Notes: generated by a model not told the origin, from the sequence alone. A DNA stretch of 64,000 nucleotides from Paroedura picta (GCF_049243985.1 NC_135380.1:15424501-15488500), one strand, 5' to 3'; numbered from the stretch's first letter, positions 1 through 10,590 are shown. Program-made: numbers and translations.

Positions 1-46
1 GACTCGGTGCTTGCACAGGGGATACCTTTACCTTTACCTTTACATT
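1..46 (+). repeat. 3' tail of a Sauria-type tRNA SINE, cut by the window edge
   Basis: The window opens inside the end of a SINE: the tail GACTCGGTGCTTGCACAGGG is followed by repeats of the six-base unit TACCTT. The same tail closes the fuller copies at 27330 and 32502. The tRNA-like head lies outside the window. Confidence 0.9.
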
Positions 47-403
47 AGGCACCCTTCCCTGTCCATGCATAATTGGTCATAAGCGACCATTATGAGGCTC
101 CTGAGAAGCTTAACAGTCAGAGAGGGGACATGAAGGTGATAAGACCATTCATTGTACATTATGTCACAGTGGATCTTGGTAGTTCCTAGGAAGAGGAGAA
201 ATCCTTAGTTTTAATAGCAGGAGCCAGATCTAGTCATAATGAACAAAAGGGTATTTTTTAGGATTGGTAGTGTGTACTTTCCTTAGGCTTCAAAATTGTC
301 ATGGTGGTGAAATGCCTTTCACCCCAGGACTGGGGCCAAAGTTTACAGCTCCAAAGCATAATTCTTCAAGTTGTGCTCCATGCAGACACAGAGGCAATAA
401 AGC

Positions 404-490
404 ATTCCTTTATTGGGCTGATCCTGCGTAGAGCAGGGGGTTGGACTAGATGGCCTGTATGGCCCCTTCCAACTCTATGATTCTGTGATC
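404..490 (+). repeat. CR1 LINE 3' end
   Basis: The stretch ends in TTCCAACTCTATGATTCTGT, the 3' end typical of CR1 elements, which close on short ATTCTRTG repeats. The block before it (GGTTGGACTAGATGGCC) recurs at 25765 and 44350. Only the last part of the element is present, as usual for 5'-truncated CR1 copies. Confidence 0.85.
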
Positions 491-509
491 CTTTCTGGTT
501 AGCAGGAAG

Positions 510-590
510 AAAGCTGTGAAATAAAGGAGTAAACCGCCCTGAAACAGAATGGCCAAGAGGGGTGGCATATAAATTCCTAAATAAATAAAA
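510..590 (+). repeat. L2-type LINE 3' tail
   Basis: The sequence GTAAACCGCCCTGA, a GGCATATAAATT block and an AAATAAATAAAA end match the L2-type 3' ends elsewhere in this window (2036-2271 and 56395-56551). Only the tail remains. Confidence 0.7.
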
Positions 591-1568
591 AGAAATACAA
601 GTATAGAGATATAGATGACTCTTGCCAGAGAACGACAATGGGGGTTTGAGTCACACCTAAGTCACAGAGCCTTGGGAGGACACAGGGAGAGTCTGCCAGA
701 AGGGGAAAAAAGGGGAATCTGCTGGACTGAAGGAGAAAGCAAAATAAAACTTCTCAATTTGTTGACAGTAGACCATGTGTCTGAAATAGAAGTAGGAGTA
801 CATATGTCACTTTTTGTTTTGTTGGATTTAAATGGAAAAAAGATCTCCCCAAATAAAATTAGCTATTAATCTGGCATAGGTGAGATATGGAACATCATGT
901 TAATGGGCAAAATGACCCGTTGAAATTAAATGGACAAGGTAAGTTGAATGTGATCAATGCTGGACTTATTCCTTTGTCATCTGGAACCAATGTTTGTCTT
1001 TTTAAAATGAACATTTTAATTGGATATGAACTTAATTTGTAAATATGTTTTCCGAAATGACAGAATTTAAATAGAAGATGAGGTGGCATGAGTAGAAATA
1101 TTGAGTTAAAGAATGGAACATAAATAGATGGAGCTATGTTTAGCAGAGATTTGAAGGAATTTTGTAAGTATTTATCTGGAATTCATAATAAAGACCCCTT
1201 TCCCCCATTTTTAATTACTAAATTTTGCATTCAGGTGTGCTTTACCAGAGCTCTCAGCTGCTTCAGTTCATCTGAATCTCTCCTCTGCTCAGATTACATC
1301 TACAGATGTAGACATGAATAAAACACTGCAAAAATCAATCTTGATGTGATTCCCGTGTATGATTGAACCAAGAAGTGCTTGGAGTTGTTCTACTAATGTA
1401 CAGGGAAACATGGTGCCATCAGCACACAATTGCACAGAAAGTGTCTTGATAGAACCATCCAAACGAATGCATCTGAAGTGTATCGTTGCAGAGTTTTCTC
1501 AGAGCCGATTTCTGGTGTTAGCAAAGCAGGGGAAACAACACAGCGCCAACACAGTCTAATTGTTAGAG
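591..1568. other. Gene-free stretch, no recognised feature
   Basis: Mostly AT-rich DNA. The open frames are under 100 codons and resemble no family I know. I see no repeat, RNA gene or conserved exon. Confidence 0.6.
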
Positions 1569-1761
1569 CAGCCTTTTTCAATGTTTTTATCGAGAAACCC
1601 CTGAAACATTCTTCAGGCTTTGAGAAACCCCAGGCGTGGCGCGATCATACAGAATATGGTTGGGAAGCAGAGCTGTGTACATGCCCACCAGAGGCCCCTC
1701 CCCTCCCATCATGGACCATTTTGGGATGGGAGACTGGTCAACATGACTATATAAGGTCATA

Positions 1762-1961
1762 AAAAGGTAAAGGTAAAGGTATCCACTGTGCAAGCACTGG
1801 GTCATGTCTGACCCTTGGGGTGACGCCCTCTAGCGTTTTCTTGGCAGACTCAATACGGGGTGGTTTGCCAGTGCCTTCCCCAGTCATTACCATTTACTCC
1901 CCAGCAAGCAAGCTGGGTACTCATTTTACTGACCTCGGAAGGATGGAAGGCTGAGTCAACC
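1762..1961 (-). repeat. Sauria-type tRNA SINE, 5'-truncated
   Basis: The tail (AAAGGT units) is at the left and the SINE reads leftward. The body block TTTGCCAGTGCCTTCCCCAG is present, but the tRNA head is missing. A 13-bp TSD, ATATAAGGTCATA, flanks it at 1749-1761 and 1962-1974, so the truncation happened on insertion. It lies inside the hAT element of 1569-2330. Confidence 0.92.
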
Positions 1962-2035
1962 ATATAAGGTCATATCACCCAATAACTATTTAAATTTAAA
2001 TATATATATATTAAGAGTTAATTAACTCCCACTCA

Positions 2036-2271
2036 TTTGATTGTATTGTTGTCTATTTTGTATCTGGTTTTTACTGGGATTTTAAATGCTGTAACTCAGG
2101 GGTAGTCAACTCAGGGGTAGCCAGCGAATGCTGGCAGGGGCTCATGGGAATTGTAGTCCATGGACATCTGGAGGACCACAGATTGACTTCCCCTGCTGTA
2201 ACTCACCCCGAGCCTCTGGGGAGAGGTGAGTAGTAAATCTAAATGATAAATAAAATAATAAATTTGGGAAA
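2036..2271 (+). repeat. L2-type LINE 3' end inserted in a hAT element
   Basis: The segment runs from TTGTATTGTTGTCTATTTTG to a CTCACCCCGAGCCTCTGGGG block and an AAATAAAATAATAAAT end. The sister hAT copy at 7439-7776 lacks it, which shows it is an insertion. A palindromic MITE (2097-2195) interrupts it. The exact left boundary is uncertain. Confidence 0.7.
2097..2195. mobile_element. Palindromic hAT MITE (family B), left arm shortened
   Basis: It starts CAGGGGTAGTC and ends CTTCCCCTG, with TSD CTGTAACT at 2089-2096 and 2196-2203. Full copies are about 136 bp; this one is 99 bp. Its left arm has lost most of its sequence and carries CAGGGGTAG twice. Confidence 0.92.
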
Positions 2272-2479
2272 ACCCTCCAGGGACATCAAGAAACCCCAGG
2301 GTTTCATGAAACCCTGGCTGAGAAAGTCTAGGTTAGAGGTTGGGTTAGGAGCATAGAGTTGTAGTTATGAATGCCCAAACAGAACATGCCAATCTACTTC
2401 TAAAGTGCACTGGAAGTGTATTAACCATTGTGTGTGGAATTTGCCATTTCAGAGGGTAGCCCTGGTGGGCTACAGTAGA

Positions 2480-2625
2480 ACATTTGGATTGGAGTCCAGT
2501 AGCACCAACAAAATTTTCAGTGGATGAGCTTTCAAGAGTGATCATTACTTCACGGAACAAAGTTTGCGTTCACTGGCACCTTTAAGGCCAACAAAGTGTT
2601 ACTCATGATATAAGCAGTTGTGTGC
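2480..2625. repeat. Fragment of an interspersed repeat related to the foldback at 15928
   Basis: It contains GAGTCCAGTAGCACC, a GAGCTTTC block and CACCTTTAAGGCCAACAAAG. These also occur in the foldback of 15928-16047 and the fragment at 34060. The family is not identified. Confidence 0.5.
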
Positions 2626-2630
2626 AAATT

Positions 2631-3435
2631 ACGTCTCAGAGTTATCTATATAAGGTTTAAACGGAGGAGGAGAGTCCTGTGCTTTAAGCCACTTAGACAG
2701 AAGAGCCCTGTATAAACATCCAAATACATAAGCAAATAAGATGTAAATTAACTGAGCAACTCTTGTTAAACAAATTGAGTTCTAATTCCAGGATTTCATT
2801 TAGAGACTGGAATGCAAGAGGAGTGGAATCAACCAGAACCCAGGTCTAGTGGAACGTAGTACACAGTGATGCTTCAAGTCGAAGAAGAAAAGAACAGCAG
2901 AAACCTGTTCATCCTTGATTTAATTATTCAGATCATCCTTTCTCCCAGATAACTGTCTACTACACAGGGAGAGAATGTTTTAGCCTTCCCATATTTCATT
3001 TTTGTTGCAATTATAGATTTGATTATTTCCCCTTGTCTTTTTCCCTCCTAAAGTTAATAAAAATAAAATGACTCATTCCAGCACTCGCTTTAATAACTTC
3101 AATAATTATCAGCAGACTATGGCATCCAAGGGGATCACCGAGTGCTCTGTCCTTCCCCTTGATGCTGCCTCTTCATTTAACTTAATGCTCTCCTGTGCTC
3201 AGCACTCTTCAATATTGCAATTAATTCCATTGAGTGATCTTCAAAAGGTGTGTTAAATGGCAAGGTCTTGGGTCATTAGTTTTAACAATGTCAGTGTGCT
3301 CTCTTTCATTTGCCATAATTAGTATACTTATTATTATTTAGCACGTTTCACCTACAAGTGAGTCCCCTGATGCATCAGGAGACAGGATGCACAGGCACCA
3401 TATCGATGTATGTGAACCATATATATGGGAAGGAA
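2631..3435. other. Gene-free stretch, no recognised feature
   Basis: Unique-looking, moderately AT-rich sequence. I see no exon, RNA gene or repeat here. Confidence 0.5.
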
Positions 3436-3592
3436 GGCGGCATGGGATAGCTTGAGCTCATCAGATCTCAGAAGCTAAGCAGAGTCAGCACCGTGGGAGA
3501 CTCTAGAGAGGAAGGCCATGGAAAACCACCATCGCTACTTACTTGCCTCAAAAGCTCCTTGCTGGAATCATGGTAAGTCAGCTTCCCCTTTA
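3436..3592 (+). repeat. 5S-rRNA-derived SINE
   Basis: CAGATCTCAGAAGCTAAGCA aligns with the middle of vertebrate 5S rRNA (CTGATCTCGGAAGCTAAGCA), which holds the internal pol III promoter. The following body (ACTTGCCT, then CTGGAATCATGGTAAGTC) matches the copy at 48171. It is diverged. Confidence 0.75.
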
Positions 3593-3763
3593 TACACACT
3601 ACATCTTTGTGTGTATGAGCACCCTTTTTGCATGGATTTAAAATATCTTCCTTTGAATTTCTCCTTGGAGTTTTCCAAATCACATTATTTTTGATTCCAA
3701 AATGGACTTTTACAAGTCTCCATTTCCCTATCTTTAATATCCACCTTTGGACAAAATGCTAGC

Positions 3764-3806
3764 TAGTTAATTAATTAATTATAATTAATTATAATTATTA
3801 ATTATA
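3764..3806. repeat. TTAA-type simple repeat
   Basis: An AT-only run built from TTAATTAATT and ATAATT units. It has the composition of a microsatellite. Confidence 0.8.
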
Positions 3807-4165
3807 CCGAGATTGCTTTGCTGCCAATCTTGGCAAGCTGGCTCGTGGCGGCTTACATCACCTTAAAATTACAACAGTGACCATAAAACCCCACTTTAAA
3901 ACCCCATAGTATAACCTCTGAAAAATTTATCCTAAAAATATGGCAATTGATGAATAGATACCCTAACAGGCTCCAGGCCCTGTATTGCAGTTAAGATGAT
4001 GATGATAGCACCGATGGACCTCCAGAAGAATGAGGGAATGGGAAGGGGAAGGGGAAGGGGAGGGACTCCATGGTCTTCTGAGCCCTAGCCCCACCCAAAC
4101 ACCTGGTGGAAGAGTATTTCAGGCCCTGTGGAACGGTGTCAGAGCTGTCAGTTCCGCAGGGCCAG
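3806..4165 (-). repeat. L2-type LINE 3' region, decayed
   Basis: The minus strand carries the L2 landmarks seen at 5555-6255: a GGCGGCTTACA block near the 3' end and the segment read on the plus strand as CAGGCCCTGTGGAAC. It is interrupted by a purine-rich GGGGAA repeat (4036-4066) and is strongly diverged. Confidence 0.65.
4036..4066. repeat. GGGGAA simple repeat
   Basis: A short purine tract of GGGAAG-type units. Confidence 0.75.
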
Positions 4166-4387
4166 CATGTCTGCTCAACTGGTGGCAACTTTGGCTTTCA
4201 TCAGTCCCTTTTGCACTTTTTCCTCTGTCTGTATTACTAATTTGTAGATGCATATTGATCATTTCTAAAGAATCATTGTGATATGAATGTATAAGCAATT
4301 CTTTTAAGAATATTACTATGTGTGCTGAGACCAGAGTATTGAGCATGTATATCAGAAAAATGGCACACCAAAAGAATCTTGGTGCAA

Positions 4388-4490
4388 TGTCAAGACTGGG
4401 AATGCTGAGGCTTGTGTTCTAACCCAGGGATAGTCATGGCCAGTCTGGCCATGTCAAGACTGGGAACACTGAGGCTTGTGTTTTAACGCA
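4388..4490. repeat. Local duplication, 64-bp offset, overlapping the MITE edge
   Basis: TGTCAAGACTGGGAA begins at 4388 and again at 4452. The match runs about 39 bp with four differences and includes the left target site of the MITE, so the copy was made after the MITE inserted. Confidence 0.8.
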
Positions 4491-4559
4491 AATGTTGGCG
4501 GGGGCTCATGGGAATTGTAGTCCATGGACATCTGGAGGACCACAGGTTGACTACCCCTA
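4425..4559. mobile_element. Palindromic hAT MITE (family B) with a rearranged left arm
   Basis: It starts CAGGGATAGTC and ends GACTACCCCTA. The flanks TTCTAACC (4417-4424) and TTCTAACA (4561-4568) form an imperfect TSD with one extra base on the right. The right arm is complete, but the left arm is largely replaced by about 39 bp copied from the flank on its left. Confidence 0.8.
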
Positions 4560-4568
4560 ATTCTAACA

Positions 4569-5554
4569 CATCGTTAAGATTTAAGTGTCTTTTGTTGCAA
4601 TGCTCTATCAACGCTCATGTAGGAGGAAAGGATGCCAGGGGACGGAGAAAGTGAAAACTGGGGCAAACAGCACATGCTCTGATTCCAGAATGAATTGGAA
4701 TTAAATTCTTGCAGTTACACTGGAGTCCAAGACTGGTTAACCATCATCCTCATCCTCATCCTCATCATCATCTTCATCATTATATTCATTCATTCATTTA
4801 TACTGTCACAGACCAGGATATAAAAATGACACATGGTATAACATTAAGCTTTTAAAACACATTAGGGGGCGTAGAGAAGAAAATTAGTCATTATATTAAA
4901 AAGGGAAAGGTGTTTGGTTTTCTTCCGGCGGGCTTGAATCGCGTAGGCACAAATTATCCATCTTGTAGAGAGCCTTGAGGATGTCACCCTCGAGAAGCTC
5001 TTTGGTGTTGACCATTTTTCCTCCCTGCCCTTGGCAGGAATCCCAACTTCTTAGAAACAATGTACTGTGTTAGAAACACTGCACTGATTGGGATTGTTTT
5101 GTAAAGGGTTCTTCCTGCAATAAGACCAAATTGCGGTGATCTTTTTTTACTTTCTCCTCAACCTGCTAGCAAAATTGGATAGAAATGTTATCATTGGAAC
5201 TCATGTTGCCTTTTTATTTTAAAAAAAGATATATGGTATCAATGGCACAAAACTGACTGTGGTGTGAAATGGCTTGGCAGTGACAAACAAACAAACAGTT
5301 TGGAACACAAATACACGCAGCTGTAATATATAGAAACTTTTTTTAAAAAGCTGGTCATTTCTATTGGCTATCAAGATTGATTATTAACCCCAAAAAGCAC
5401 CTGGGAATTCTACATGGGATGCAGACAATAAATCATGGTGTGCAACATCTGTTTCTGCTCCTTTCCCCCCTCTCCTTTTTAAAAGCAAACACGCACACAT
5501 TCCTTTGGATAATATGTTCTAGGCAATTGTTGGCTATTTGGATTGGTCCTTGAT
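4569..5554. other. Gene-free stretch with a CAT-rich microsatellite
   Basis: It holds a degenerate CAT/CCT microsatellite at 4741-4800 ending in ATTC units. The rest is AT-rich DNA without recognisable genes or repeats. Confidence 0.55.
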
Positions 5555-6255
5555 TTTATTCATTTATTAGAATTATTACCCGTTGCTCTGGCAAAATGCC
5601 TCACGGCTGGTTACAGAATAAAACCCCACATCAAATAAAAACATTAAAAACATTATCGTTACAAGATAGCAACTCTGGCAGCGAAAACATCAAACTCATC
5701 CTGCATCCCTCCACCAACACTCCCAGTCAACCTTCACTCTCTCGGTGCCTCAGGGCATAGATTTCCAGGGGTGTTGACTCTTGTTCTAATCTGAGGAAAG
5801 GGCCCAGTAGATCTTCCACACCCTGGCCTCAACCAAAGACCTGGTGGGAGAGCTCCGTTTTACAGTCCCTGCAGAACTGTGAAAATTCCTGCAGGGCTCT
5901 CAGCTCTTCTGGGTGCCCATTCCACCAGGTTGGGGCCAGGACTGAAAAAGCCCTGCTTGAATCCAGGATAATTTCTCAGGGAACAGGAATCACCAACAAA
6001 TTAGTACCCGCAGAGTGCAAAGCTCTGAGGGGAGCATAAAGTGATAGGTGGTCCCTCAGGTATGTGGGTCCCAGACCACGAAGGGGCTTAAAGTTCAACA
6101 CCATAACCTTCAACATGTTCCAAGCCCCAACAGGCAACCAATGCAGCTGCCTCAGCCCTGGCTGGATGTGGGCCCTCCAAGACGTTCCTGCTGCTGCATT
6201 TTGTACCAGCTGCAATATGTAATCTAAAGAATTTCTAAACTGCCTTTCCAGCAAA
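5555..6255 (-). repeat. L2-type LINE: end of the reverse-transcriptase ORF plus 3' UTR
   Basis: A minus-strand frame (5976-6254) reads LQLVQNAAAG, LRQLHWLPV, YLRDHLSLYAPLRALHSAG, the conserved C-terminal end of L2/CR1-group ORF2 proteins (family form LQLVQNAAARL, LRQLHWLPVRYRI, YLRDLLSPY). Compared with that form, the frame has small losses. Further toward 5555 the coding similarity fades into the 3' UTR, rich in AAAACCCC and ATTAAAA. The 5' part of the LINE is absent. It is a dead copy. Confidence 0.85.
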
Positions 6256-7097
6256 CCGGCTCCACTTATATTGTGCAGATCACACAGCTTTAATTTTGGG
6301 ATTTTGCTTCAGACTGATCTGTTTACCTGGAATTCTCATCTGCAGCACCATTTGGTATAATTCAGATGCTCACCTACCTTGAGGACAGGCTGATCCTATT
6401 AAAGGTGGACTTTTACTGCCTCTGAATTGTGTTCAACAATCATGGACCAACATAGCTACTTGCTTTAGGTCTGCTGATTTAGAGCAACAGTAAAGGAAAC
6501 AACAACAGCAAACTTTGACACTAACTATGCGATTGAAAGATGCTTGAGCCTCTTATAGCCTACTGCAGCAGGACAGAATGATCCTGTAACTTGGTAACTG
6601 CTCCCGGTTCTTTATGCCCTTGTTTCATGGACTGTATAATCAAACATTTTAGGCGATGATTGAGTCTGTACGTTTCTAACAGGGCTTGGGGGGGTGGATT
6701 CTTTATTTCTCTTATTAACACTAATGAAATTAAATTGCTTGAGGATGGGGTCCAACAATGTAATAAAAATCTGGCAAATGGTTTCATTAAAATGCAATGC
6801 AAACAAATCCAGGAGTCTACCTTAGCGTTCTGTACAGGAGACAGTTATTGCAAATTAAAAGAGCTCTGTAAGACTTGGAACAGTGAGAACGGTATATGTT
6901 TCACTGGGCCACCAGATTTGTTTTGACAAAATATCGAGGCAAGGAAAGAATGGGAAATGGCGCTTTCAATCATCACCCAATCTCATCTGTGTATCCGGAG
7001 GACTATTGCTAGGGAGACCAACAGCAAATGGTAGCCGTCACTGAATCCGAAGGGATAATGAAGTTACCGCAAACAGACAATGCCATGTTACCTAAAG
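6256..7097. other. Gene-free stretch, no recognised feature
   Basis: No exon, RNA gene or repeat is recognised. The overlapping short frames near 6560-6926 have no family signature. Confidence 0.55.
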
Positions 7098-7232
7098 CAG
7101 GGGTAGTCAACCTGTGGCCCTCCAGATGTTCATGGACTACAATTCCTATGAGCCCCTGCCAGCATTTGCTGGCAGGGCTCATGGGAAATGTAGTCCAAGG
7201 ACATCTGGAGGACCACAGGTTGACCACACCTG
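7098..7232. mobile_element. Palindromic hAT MITE (family B)
   Basis: It runs from CAGGGGTAGTCAACCTGTGG to TTGACCACACCTG with an exact 8-bp TSD, ACCTAAAG (7090-7097 and 7233-7240). The 135-bp element is one inverted repeat with arms of about 64 bp around CAGCATTTGCTG. That centre is reversed relative to most other copies, so it lies in the opposite orientation. Confidence 0.95.
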
Positions 7233-7438
7233 ACCTAAAGGACTGTGAGAGCTAATTGCCCCCTTGTCTCCCAGTTCTACACACAACGTATTTAACTCAG
7301 CCAAGTAGTCTGAATCATGTGCACCTATGCCTGCTTACTTGGGAGTCAATTGCACTTATTCAATTATTCCCTATCACAGGGTGAAATTGGGATTGCACAG
7401 CCCAAAATTTAATGGCGTTCTAATGGCACACCCTAAAC

Positions 7439-7776
7439 CCGCCTTTCCCAAGTTTTTAACTGTTGAGAACCCCCTGAAACATTCTTCATGCTCCAAGACA
7501 TCCCAGAAGTGGTGTGATGGTACAGAATATGGTCGGGAAAGCACAGCTGTGTACGTCCCCACCTGGGGCCCTTCCCCTTCCCATCTCCTCAAGGCCCATC
7601 ACTGGCCGTTTTGGGAAGAGACGGTGGGTCGCATGACCATGTCTGGTCATATCACCCAATAAATGTTAACACATTTTAAAAAATATATATAAAAAATGAA
7701 TTCCTACCCATTCAGGAAACTCTTCAGGGTCATCAAGAACCCTAGGGTTTCATGAAGTCCTGGTTGACCAAGTTTG
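7439..7776. mobile_element. hAT-like non-autonomous element (family A), free of the insertions seen at 1569
   Basis: The ends are CCGCCTTTCCCAAG and, read inward from the right, CAAACTTGGTCAACC. The TSD is CCCTAAAC at 7431-7438 and 7777-7784. The 338-bp body matches the element of 1569-2330 without its inner insertions. The right TSD is shared with the next MITE. Confidence 0.85.
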
Positions 7777-7784
7777 CCCTAAAC

Positions 7785-7893
7785 CAGGGGTAGTCAAACT
7801 GTGGCCCTCCAGGTGTCCATGGCATTTGCTGGCAGGGGCTCGTGGGAACTGTAGTCCATGGACATCTGGAGGGACGCAGTTTGACTACCCCTA
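7785..7893. mobile_element. Palindromic hAT MITE (family B) abutting another element
   Basis: It starts CAGGGGTAGTCAAACTGTGG and ends GACTACCCCTA. The TSD is CCCTAAAC (7777-7784 and 7894-7901). About 27 bp of one arm is deleted next to the centre, leaving 109 bp. Its left TSD is the right TSD of the element at 7439-7776. Confidence 0.93.
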
Positions 7894-7901
7894 CCCTAAA
7901 C

Positions 7902-9293
7902 ACTCAACTGTTGGCTCACATTTTGGATTGCAGATGATGTATGCAAATAAAGAGTTTATAAAGAAAGTGTTCATTACTGAAAAAAAAACGAGGAGTGGTA
8001 AATCCTTTCCCTGATACCTTCTCAAGTGATAATTAATAAGACATATTTCAAGTTGACACCTTGCTTTCGTTCCTCCCTGGTTGGCGTTCAGCAGACTAGT
8101 AAGCCAAGAATGATGCACAGTCAGAATTTGACTACTTTTTAACCCCTTAATTGGCCTCCGTGAGAATCTCTTCCTTCCTTCCTGATAGCTCGAATTGATT
8201 AGTTGTTTTACTTAATGGTTGTATAATTAATGGAGCAATGGCTCAGCTTCCTCAGCACTCCAACATTGAATCCTTCTCATGAAAGTGTCACTGGCTGTTG
8301 TACTACTCACACGGCTTGCTACCCTCACTTACACTACAGTTGTAGTAGGTCAGCAGCCAAGGGCAATCAGCTGCAGGGAAGTGGATCTTGCCACCAACCC
8401 TGCCTTGAAGTTGCCCAGCATCCAAAGATCAGGTAGGACAGCAGAAACAGCCCTGAAAAGGTTCCCAGCCCATGGCCCTCATCTTCTATGGCTCCTATAG
8501 AGCTGAGACAGCAGCCCATATGCACTCACCTACACATGACATGGCTGCTTGCGCAGGCCTCCCCACCTGTTCAGCGGCTTGATGAAGTACGATGTTGGAG
8601 GCTGCTATCGCTCCAAACCCTTGCAATCCCTGCAGCAGTTGCTCCTACCCACCCGCTGTTGCAGTCTTCACCGTGGCTATTCATGCTGGCTCGAAAGACA
8701 GCCATGAATTCTAATGAAGGATATTTCACTTCCAAGGCATTGCTGAGTAATCTGACAGTGATAGTCTCTTCTGCAGATCCCAGTAGCCACCAGCTCCCCT
8801 GGAGAATTTGGGACACTTGTTCATGAAGGAACTACTGCCTGGACACTGTATCTGCAGAAGTAAGACAGCTAAGTATTACATCCTGTGGTTAAACAGAATG
8901 CCGTTGGAATGCAAGGGATATCTGAGACACAGAGAAATGTAATCGCCAACATAGCTGTTAAGTGGCAGGATCTGAAGGGGGATTCATAGATTCTGCACGA
9001 CGGTTTAGCTCACAGCAGCGAATCAACCCATTCCCCCAAGACACGGAGCAGTTGGCAGCAGCAGCGAGCTCCTCTCTGTTGTCTTTGCCTGTAGCATTCC
9101 AAAGCAATCTTGTCAGTAGCGTGAGTGTAACAAATTGCATCTGTTTATTTCAGCTGTTGTCTCCGAGGCAAGGAGCATCCAGCATTTGAATTTGAATCCT
9201 TCCCACACACTGGCTTGATAAGTGGGTCTGTAAGCGTGAGGACCAAAGGCACTGTAAAAATGCATTGTGGGTGAGAACAGCACTTGAGATGGA

Positions 9294-9296
<3 letters not shown>
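7902..9296. other. Gene-free stretch of mixed composition
   Basis: A somewhat GC-richer part (8230-9130) carries several overlapping frames up to 112 codons, on both strands and with no known motif. I could not assign an exon, a CpG island or a repeat. Confidence 0.5.
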
Positions 9297-9334
<38 letters not shown>

Positions 9335-9352
9335 GTGGGAGAGAGAGAGAGG
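9297..9352. repeat. Compound (TC)n-(TG)n-(GA)n microsatellite
   Basis: A CT run, a short TG run and a GA run follow each other, so the outer parts are partly self-complementary. Confidence 0.95.
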
Positions 9353-9447
9353 CACGCTGTAGTCTTCCACCCCTAAGGGAGCACAAGGCAAGGATAGTAC
9401 TATTTGAGCCTGTAGATAAATAGGACCTGCATACCAACTGGCTCTTA

Positions 9448-9722
9448 AAGGTAAAGGTATCCCCTGTGCAAGCACCGGGTCATGTCTGACCCTTGGGGTG
9501 ATGCCCTCTAGCGTTTTCATAGCAACTCAATACGGGGTGGTTTGCCAGTGCCTTCCCCAGTCATTACCGTTTACCCCCCAGCAAGCTGGGTACTCATTTT
9601 ACTGACTTCGGAAGGATGGAAGCCTGAGTCAACCTTGAGCCGGCTGCTGGGATTGAACTCCCAGCCTCACGGTCAGAGCTTCAGACAGCATGTCGGCTGC
9701 CTTACCACTCTGCGCCACCAGA
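9448..9722 (-). repeat. Full-length Sauria-type tRNA SINE
   Basis: The tail (AAAGGT) is on the left and the tRNA-like head ends at the right. On the minus strand the head holds an A box (TGGCGCAGAGTGGTAAGGC) and a B box (GGGAGTTCAATCCC). The TSD is GGCTCTTA (9440-9447 and 9723-9730). The length of about 275 bp equals other full copies. Confidence 0.93.
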
Positions 9723-9730
9723 GGCTCTTA

Positions 9731-10130
9731 CAGTGTACCAGATTCCCTCTGGCAGGAGGTCTCTTTGGAAGCACATTCATACCTCAACCCAGTAAGGCAA
9801 TGTGATGCTGCCTTTCAAAGGAGTGAACTCCCCAGCAGTTTCTTATGCAAGTGTCTGTATCACCAGCCAAGACCGATTTGGCATTTGTGCTTACAATGAA
9901 AATCACTTCTACGTCTTACATACATATAATGCGGTTTGTTGGCAATTGAAAAATATTATGCTTTTTCAGTGGGAACGATTCCATGTGAGGAAAAGGGGGA
10001 AGAAAAAAAAATAAAGAATCACAGATTTGATTTGCACGCAGGAGATCCCAATAACAGATCAGTTCCCCTGGAGAAAAGGGCAGCTTTGGAGGGTAGAGTC
10101 TATGGCACTGTGCCCTGTTGTTGTTGTTAT
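9731..10130. other. Gene-free stretch, no recognised feature
   Basis: It holds only short overlapping frames and an A-rich patch near 10000. No repeat is recognised. Confidence 0.5.
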
Positions 10131-10590
10131 TGTTATTATTTATTTATTTATTTGATTTGTATGACCACCACTCTCGGCAACCGGCTCGCAGTGGTTCACA
10201 ACATTTCAATCCAAATACAGTACATTAAAAACCATTAAAATTCCCCATTAAAACAATGACTCAGTCACAATGATGGCGATTAAGGAAAAAACTATTCCCA
10301 TACAGGCCTACTGGATGAGCAAAAGGGAGCGGATGGATAATTGGGCATAGGGTGGAATATTCTGGGGAACCAGGACAATCTAATACTGGCCTCCCCCTCT
10401 GGGGAGAGGGGCCCGATCTTGGCCCCCGGGCCACCACCCAGCCTCAGACAAAAGCCTGGCAGAAGAGCTCCATTTTGCAGGCCCTGCAGATCTCAGAGAG
10501 CTGTGGTCCTTCCTCAACTCCACCCCCAGCCCCCAGAACCGGGCAAGCCCCAGGTAAAACTAGAGTCCCGAAGGCAGTGAAAAATCAGGC
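10131..10590 (-). repeat. L2-type LINE 3' region
   Basis: It begins at a TTATT microsatellite-like end with the block GGCTCGCAGTGGTTCACAA. It continues to the segment read on the plus strand as GAAGAGCTCCATTTTGCAGG, parallel to 5840-5890 in the L2 copy at 5555-6255. No open frame remains. Confidence 0.75.

Larger units (their letters stand above)
1569..2330. mobile_element. hAT-like non-autonomous element (family A) swollen by three later insertions
   Basis: The ends are CAGCCTTTTTCAATG on the left and, reading in from the right, TAGACTTTCTCAGCC. The flanks are TGTTAGAG (1561-1568) and GGTTAGAG (2331-2338), an 8-bp TSD with one mismatch. A sister copy without these insertions lies at 7439-7776 and shares the body (GAAACCCCTGAAACATTC near the left end, GGGTTTCATGAA near the right end). 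Compared with it, this copy has gained a SINE (1762-1961), an L2 tail (2036-2271) and, within that tail, a palindromic MITE (2097-2195). hAT membership is inferred from the 8-bp TSD and CAG-type ends. No transposase is present. Confidence 0.75.

Noticed and set aside
3446-3500. 5S rRNA-like text considered as a 5S gene
   Set aside because: Only the middle of 5S is present, diverged and fused to a SINE body.
9113-9520. 135-codon frame with an arginine-glutamate repeat
   Set aside because: It runs through a CT/GA microsatellite and into a SINE.
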